Source: Veillonellaceae bacterium | GTDB lineage: Bacteria > Bacillota_C > Negativicutes > UBA1444 | DNA length: 43,250 nucleotides | Direction: 5' to 3' | Assembly: GCA_012798135.1 (NCBI GenBank) | Contig: JAAZNU010000001.1 | Coordinates: 1 to 43,250, forward strand | Shown here: positions 41,498-43,250 of the stretch, one piece after another | Numbering within the stretch: the stretch's first letter is position 1 | Layout of the letters: each line of letters opens with the position of its first letter | Notes under the pieces: generated by a model | Seen by the model: the letters and a program-made list of their open reading frames with translations, nothing else | Databases searched by the model: none | What the model was told of the DNA's origin: nothing | Program-made: the position numbers and the translations under genes

Positions 41498-41650
41498 GTG
41501 GAACACATTGCCGCAACTTTGTTTGTTCATGCTAACACGATTCGCTATCGGCTGAATAAAATCAAAAGCATTACGGGGCATGACTTCTTTACCGCCAAAG
41601 GCAGAGATGTGATAACAACCGCTTATCTTGTTTATTGCTACAATCGGTAG
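41498..41650 (+). pseudogene. Relic of a PucR/CdaR-type regulator (C-terminal helix-turn-helix only)
   Basis: A 50-codon stretch reads VEHIAATLFVHANTIRYRLN then KIKSITGHDFF. This matches the C-terminal helix-turn-helix of PucR/CdaR regulators, where LxVHxNTxRYRLxKIxxxTG is the signature. A stop codon lies directly upstream in frame, and the sensor part that should precede it is missing. No start or ribosome site fits. It is the last fragment of a deleted regulator, at the border where base composition changes. Confidence 0.75.
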
Positions 41651-41691
41651 CTGGTAGCTCAATTATCTTAGAAGGGAGACGCAATGATATT

Positions 41692-42819
41692 ATGAAAATT
41701 GCGGTCGTTGGTGGTGGCCCAGCGGGTCTGTTTGCAGCTATTGAAGCCAAAAAGAATAATTGTGTTGTAAATTTATATGAGAAACATAAAATAGGCGAAG
41801 GGATTTGTTGTGCTGAAGGCATTTTTAACAGTCTCAATGTGTTGAAAAAGACAGAGGAAACTAGAGGTTTTCTTTATGATGTAGAAAATGTTACATTTAG
41901 AGTCGGCAATAATGTGACTCAAATGAAGTGCCCTATTTGGATGATGGATAGGGAAACTTGGCAAAAAGGGTTATCAGAACGTGCACAAAAACTTGGAGTA
42001 GATATTCACGAGAATTCGAATATTACTATAGAAATGCTTAAGCAATTACAGATGGAGAACGACTGGGTAATAGATGCCAGCGGTGCTCCGTCGATCACGG
42101 GGTTTGCTTATGGTTTCTATAAAGAATACATTAATGAATGTACAGTTTTATATCAATATAATGTTGCAGGTGACTTTTCAGAGATGTATAAACAAAAAAA
42201 TATAGAAACAACTATGCCAATGAGAATTCCACAAAAAAATTTCCCGTATTATTTTTGGGTTTGGCCGAAATCAGAAATAAATGCTAATGTGGGATTTGGC
42301 TACTATAAAAAAAGTACCGAAGAATTGCTGGATACGAAAAAAATATTAAATGAGTTTCTTGCCGAACAAAAAATAGATAAAAATAACATTATTCGTGAAG
42401 GTGGGGCAATCCTCCCATTTAAAAAGCCATCGATAAACATGAAGGATAATATTATTATGGTGGGAGATGCGATGGGAGCGGTATCACCGCTACATGGCGG
42501 TGGAATTGATACTGCTTGCATTTCAGGTGTGCTGGCGGTAAAAATGGTGCTGGATGGAAAAGCAAAAGACTTTGAGAAAACATTTTTTTCTCTCATGAAA
42601 AACAAAGTATGTTTTGAGCAGTTGATTATTGATATAGTGCATAAAAAAGGGATTACTTTTGTGGAAGAAAATATAAAGATTATCAAAAGTGCAAAAGAAG
42701 GCGATAATATTTTGAACGCTTTGAAACTTGTTTTTTCATCGATAAAAACGGCTAATGCGTTTAGAAAATGGCGTAATAATTACCTCAATAATAGCGTTGG
42801 TTTTAAAATTGAGATTTAA
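41692..42819 (+). CDS. FAD-dependent oxidoreductase, geranylgeranyl reductase-like, AT-rich
   Basis: A 375-residue flavoprotein. The FAD dinucleotide fold is at residues 2-30 (KIAVVGGGPAGLFAAIEAKK), the YEKHKIGEGICCAEG segment follows, and DNIIMVGDAMGAVSPLHGGGID near 265-285 is the second FAD motif, as in geranylgeranyl reductase and PHBH-like proteins. The substrate is unknown; lipid or quinone reduction is typical. Its codons are far richer in A and T than all neighbours, and it sits between a regulator relic and an insertion sequence, so it was probably acquired. ATG 41692 overlaps the stop of a 3-codon ORF (ATGATATTATGA, 41684-41694), which has the better-placed GGGAG site; translation may be coupled. 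Confidence 0.8.
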   Translation: MKIAVVGGGPAGLFAAIEAKKNNCVVNLYEKHKIGEGICCAEGIFNSLNVLKKTEETRGFLYDVENVTFRVGNNVTQMKCPIWMMDRETWQKGLSERAQKLGVDIHENSNITIEMLKQLQMENDWVIDASGAPSITGFAYGFYKEYINECTVLYQYNVAGDFSEMYKQKNIETTMPMRIPQKNFPYYFWVWPKSEINANVGFGYYKKSTEELLDTKKILNEFLAEQKIDKNNIIREGGAILPFKKPSINMKDNIIMVGDAMGAVSPLHGGGIDTACISGVLAVKMVLDGKAKDFEKTFFSLMKNKVCFEQLIIDIVHKKGITFVEENIKIIKSAKEGDNILNALKLVFSSIKTANAFRKWRNNYLNNSVGFKIEI

Positions 42820-42832
42820 TAGAAAGTTTCTA

Positions 42833-43250
42833 GAGTCTGTAAAATAATTTGTGCTTCTGTCCTTTCCCATAGAGAATCAAGTACAATGGGAAAGAAAGGC
42901 AGGAGAAGCAAATGGCGGACAAAGAGCGCAAACGACTGTTGAGCAAAGAGCAACTCCGGACCCTGATCCAAGAAGAGAACATCAAGACCACCGACGACAT
43001 CCAGCGGGTTCTCAAGGAAATGTTCGGTGATGTCCTGCAGGAGGCGTTGGAAGCGGAACTCGGGCATAGTCTGGGTTACGAGAAAAACGATGCCGCCGGC
43101 AAAGAAACCGGCAATCGCCGGAACGGTCATTCCGCCAAAACGGTCCGCAGCGAGTTCGGCGATGTGGAACTCGCCATCCCCCGGGACCGGGACGGCGAAT
43201 TCGATCCGGTCATTGTCAAGAAGCATCAGAAGAATGTGGCCGGCATCGAA
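42833..43250 (+). mobile_element. Left end of an IS256-family insertion sequence, cut by the window
   Basis: The AT-rich GAGTCTGTAAAATAATTTG at about 42833 looks like an IS256-type left terminal repeat. A 9-bp inverted repeat (42862-42870 with 42886-42894, CTTTCCCAT/ATGGGAAAG) lies between it and the transposase start. The right end is outside the window, so the target duplication cannot be checked. It starts only 13 bp after the stop codon of the flavoprotein gene. Confidence 0.75.
42912..43250 (+). CDS. IS256-family transposase, partial
   Basis: The first 113 codons of a transposase, open to the window end. ATG 42912 has AGGAG about 6 nt upstream. The N-terminal helical part (RKRLLSKEQLRTLIQEENIK) is followed by VLQEALEAELGHSLGYEK, TGNRRNGHSAKTVRSEFGDVE and LAIPRDRDGEFDPVIVKKHQ, which is the standard IS256/Mutator start with the conserved GNRRNG and PRDRxGxFxP motifs. 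The DDE catalytic core lies beyond the window. The GC-rich codons differ from the AT-rich gene just before it and resemble the host. Confidence 0.93.
   Translation, partial: MADKERKRLLSKEQLRTLIQEENIKTTDDIQRVLKEMFGDVLQEALEAELGHSLGYEKNDAAGKETGNRRNGHSAKTVRSEFGDVELAIPRDRDGEFDPVIVKKHQKNVAGIE

Noticed and set aside
1..43250. tRNA, rRNA or CRISPR array
   Set aside because: No cloverleaf, rRNA core sequence or regularly spaced repeats were seen on either strand by eye.

Overview
The window looks like a GC-rich, strictly fermentative Firmicute chromosome, most likely from the Negativicutes (Sporomusa/Propionispora-like; inference). Clues are a DUF1659-DUF2922-YvrJ triplet, a DUF3870 gene, a single-chain pyruvate:ferredoxin oxidoreductase, iron-sulfur flavoproteins, a glycyl radical enzyme with its activase, an exported asparaginase, and strong Shine-Dalgarno sites with GTG/TTG starts. 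No rRNA, tRNA or CRISPR array was recognised.

Layout. 1-1265: small DUF1659/DUF2922/YvrJ operon plus a small acidic protein. 1.5-4.1 kb: pdxST (vitamin B6) and a fused methionine sulfoxide reductase msrAB. 4.3-6.3 kb: an exported DUF3298-like protein and two iron-sulfur flavoproteins. 6.4-10.7 kb: a GntR regulator with a tandem-repeat operator, a TIM-barrel hydrolase, a MatC-type carrier and an isocitrate dehydrogenase. 10.8-15.4 kb (minus strand): DUF3870, M20 peptidase, dipeptide epimerase and a DcuC carrier, with a 204-bp inverted-repeat element before dcuC. 15.6-20.1 kb: a glutamate-synthase-like flavoprotein, a MarR/CDF metal-efflux pair, a Vat-type acetyltransferase behind a possible leader peptide, and a NimA-like protein.

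20.1-34.6 kb is the most unusual part. It has a regulator with a nucleotide-cyclase-like fold, an M20 peptidase, D-serine dehydratase and two tandem N-acylamino-acid racemase-like enzymes. A second operon follows, with an M20 peptidase, pyruvate:ferredoxin oxidoreductase, N-acyl-D-amino-acid deacylase and two uncharacterised membrane proteins (DUF5058 and a partner). 34.8-41.3 kb: a TRIC-family channel, a broken CapA gene, an exported asparaginase, a second GntR regulator, and a glycyl radical enzyme with its activase. 41.5-43.25 kb: a PucR relic, an AT-rich flavoprotein gene of foreign look, and the left end of an IS256-family element.

How it works together. Three M20 hydrolases, three enolase-superfamily epimerases, a D-aminoacylase, D-serine dehydratase and asparaginase point to uptake and fermentation of D-amino acids, N-acyl-amino acids or odd dipeptides through pyruvate to acetyl-CoA. 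An identical 20-bp operator-like sequence lies before the M20/PFOR/D-aminoacylase/DUF5058 operon and before the glycyl radical enzyme, 11 kb away. A partial copy lies before the GntR gene. I read these as one regulon. The glycyl radical enzyme lacks the CxE glutamate of dehydratases and decarboxylases, so its reaction is unknown. This regulon is my best candidate for an undescribed system.
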